Of a stretch of 64,000 nt of DNA, positions 63,549-64,000 are shown one piece after another. Under the pieces are notes generated by a model that did no database searches, was not told the DNA's origin, and saw nothing but the letters and a program-made list of their open reading frames with translations. A program made the position numbers and the translations under genes. The number at the start of each line of letters is the position of its first letter. The first letter of the stretch is position 1. This DNA comes from Plantago major (taxonomy: Eukaryota > Streptophyta > Magnoliopsida > Lamiales > Plantaginaceae), in the NCBI GenBank assembly GCA_026545765.1, contig CM048842.1, positions 45,703,431 through 45,767,430 of the forward strand. The letters are read 5' to 3'.

Positions 63549-64000
63549 GAAGAAGTAGGACATTACAAGAAGCTAGAAATTCAACTAGTAACATACAAAG
63601 TGTTATTACATCAGACAGTTTTCTCAACAAAATAATAAGAAGAGGATCAAGATCTACTAGTAACCAACAGATTATACAGTTAGAAGAAGAAATAAATTTA
63701 GAAAGGAATATAGACTTATATAATCAACACCAATTAGATATATTAAATCCAAGAGTATTATATCAAACAGGTTTTAGAAATATTAATACAGTTCTAATAC
63801 GAAGTAGTAGAGAAGAAAGTCTTAGGGTTATTGACAAAACAGTAACTATAGATTTATTTTCTCCAAAAACCATACAGAAAATAACTCAGTCTGGGAAACA
63901 ATTTGCCCATATAGGATTAGTTATAATTGGCATAAAAGTTTTAGCAAGACAAAACTTAGGTAATAAATTATTAACATTATTATTAGATAAGTCATGGAAA
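63518..64000 (+). pseudogene. EPRV movement protein remnant (copy C, cut by window edge)
   Basis: It encodes the N-terminal half of the same movement protein (NNKIIRRGSRSTSNQQIIQL-like sequence, VLYQTGFRNINTVLIRSSRE, AHIGLVIIGIKVLARQNLG). Fossil. Confidence 0.72.

Larger units (their letters stand above)
62857..64000 (+). mobile_element. Endogenous caulimovirid (EPRV), inverted segment C
   Basis: Leader, small ORF and movement-protein start on the plus strand, head-to-head with segment B3, running off the window end. About 95-97% identical to copies A and B by eye. Confidence 0.88.

Noticed and set aside
1-64000. tRNA genes suggested by TGGTATCAGAGC motifs
   Set aside because: Each is an isolated primer binding site next to an LTR or the EPRV leader, with no cloverleaf.

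Overview
This window is plant nuclear DNA made entirely of nested retroelements. I found no host gene, tRNA, rRNA, CRISPR array or bacterial feature. The evidence for a plant is an integrated Caulimoviridae genome, a Sirevirus-type Ty1/copia element, two Tat-lineage Ty3/gypsy elements with the plant-specific second RNase H, and initiator-Met tRNA primer sites. The species cannot be told from the sequence; gene-poor, repeat-rich heterochromatin is the likely setting.

The oldest layer is an endogenous pararetrovirus (EPRV), mostly on the minus strand, in five pieces: 1638-5477, 35867-40437, 54177-56031, 60234-62857, and an inverted piece at 62857-64000 on the plus strand. With the insertions set aside, the minus-strand pieces read as about one and a half head-to-tail genome units of roughly 8.0 kb. 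They hold a movement protein, an acidic pre-coat region and coat protein, protease/RT/RNase H, a transactivator (TAV), and an intergenic region with a 35S-like promoter and a tRNA-Met primer site.

Four LTR elements cut it. (1) 1-1637: the end of a reverse-oriented LTR element with long LTRs and a tiny interior. (2) 5478-35866: a very large Sirevirus with 1.76-kb LTRs and a 5-bp target duplication. It carries gag, pol and a long 3' accessory region, and is itself split by (3), a Tat-lineage element at 18157-32180 (minus strand). (4) 40438-54176: a second, related Tat-lineage element (minus strand, 5-bp target duplication). (5) 56032-60233: a three-LTR array of the same family as (1), with a 5-bp target duplication. 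LTR pairs of the large elements differ by about 2-3% by eye, so the insertions are probably one to two million years old and the EPRV is older.

The most interesting content is in the Tat elements. On the strand opposite gag-pol, both carry a conserved module. It has a large spliced antisense gene (aORF1), a 93-codon antisense gene (aORF2) of identical length in both copies, and a third TATA box with no evident ORF. The two ORFs and the third transcription unit each have a conserved TATA box. Both ORFs are followed within about 25 bases by the same short stem-loop, CGGGGTATGCCCCG. A second notable feature is the Sirevirus accessory region, where five short GT-AG introns separate exons whose lengths are all multiples of three.
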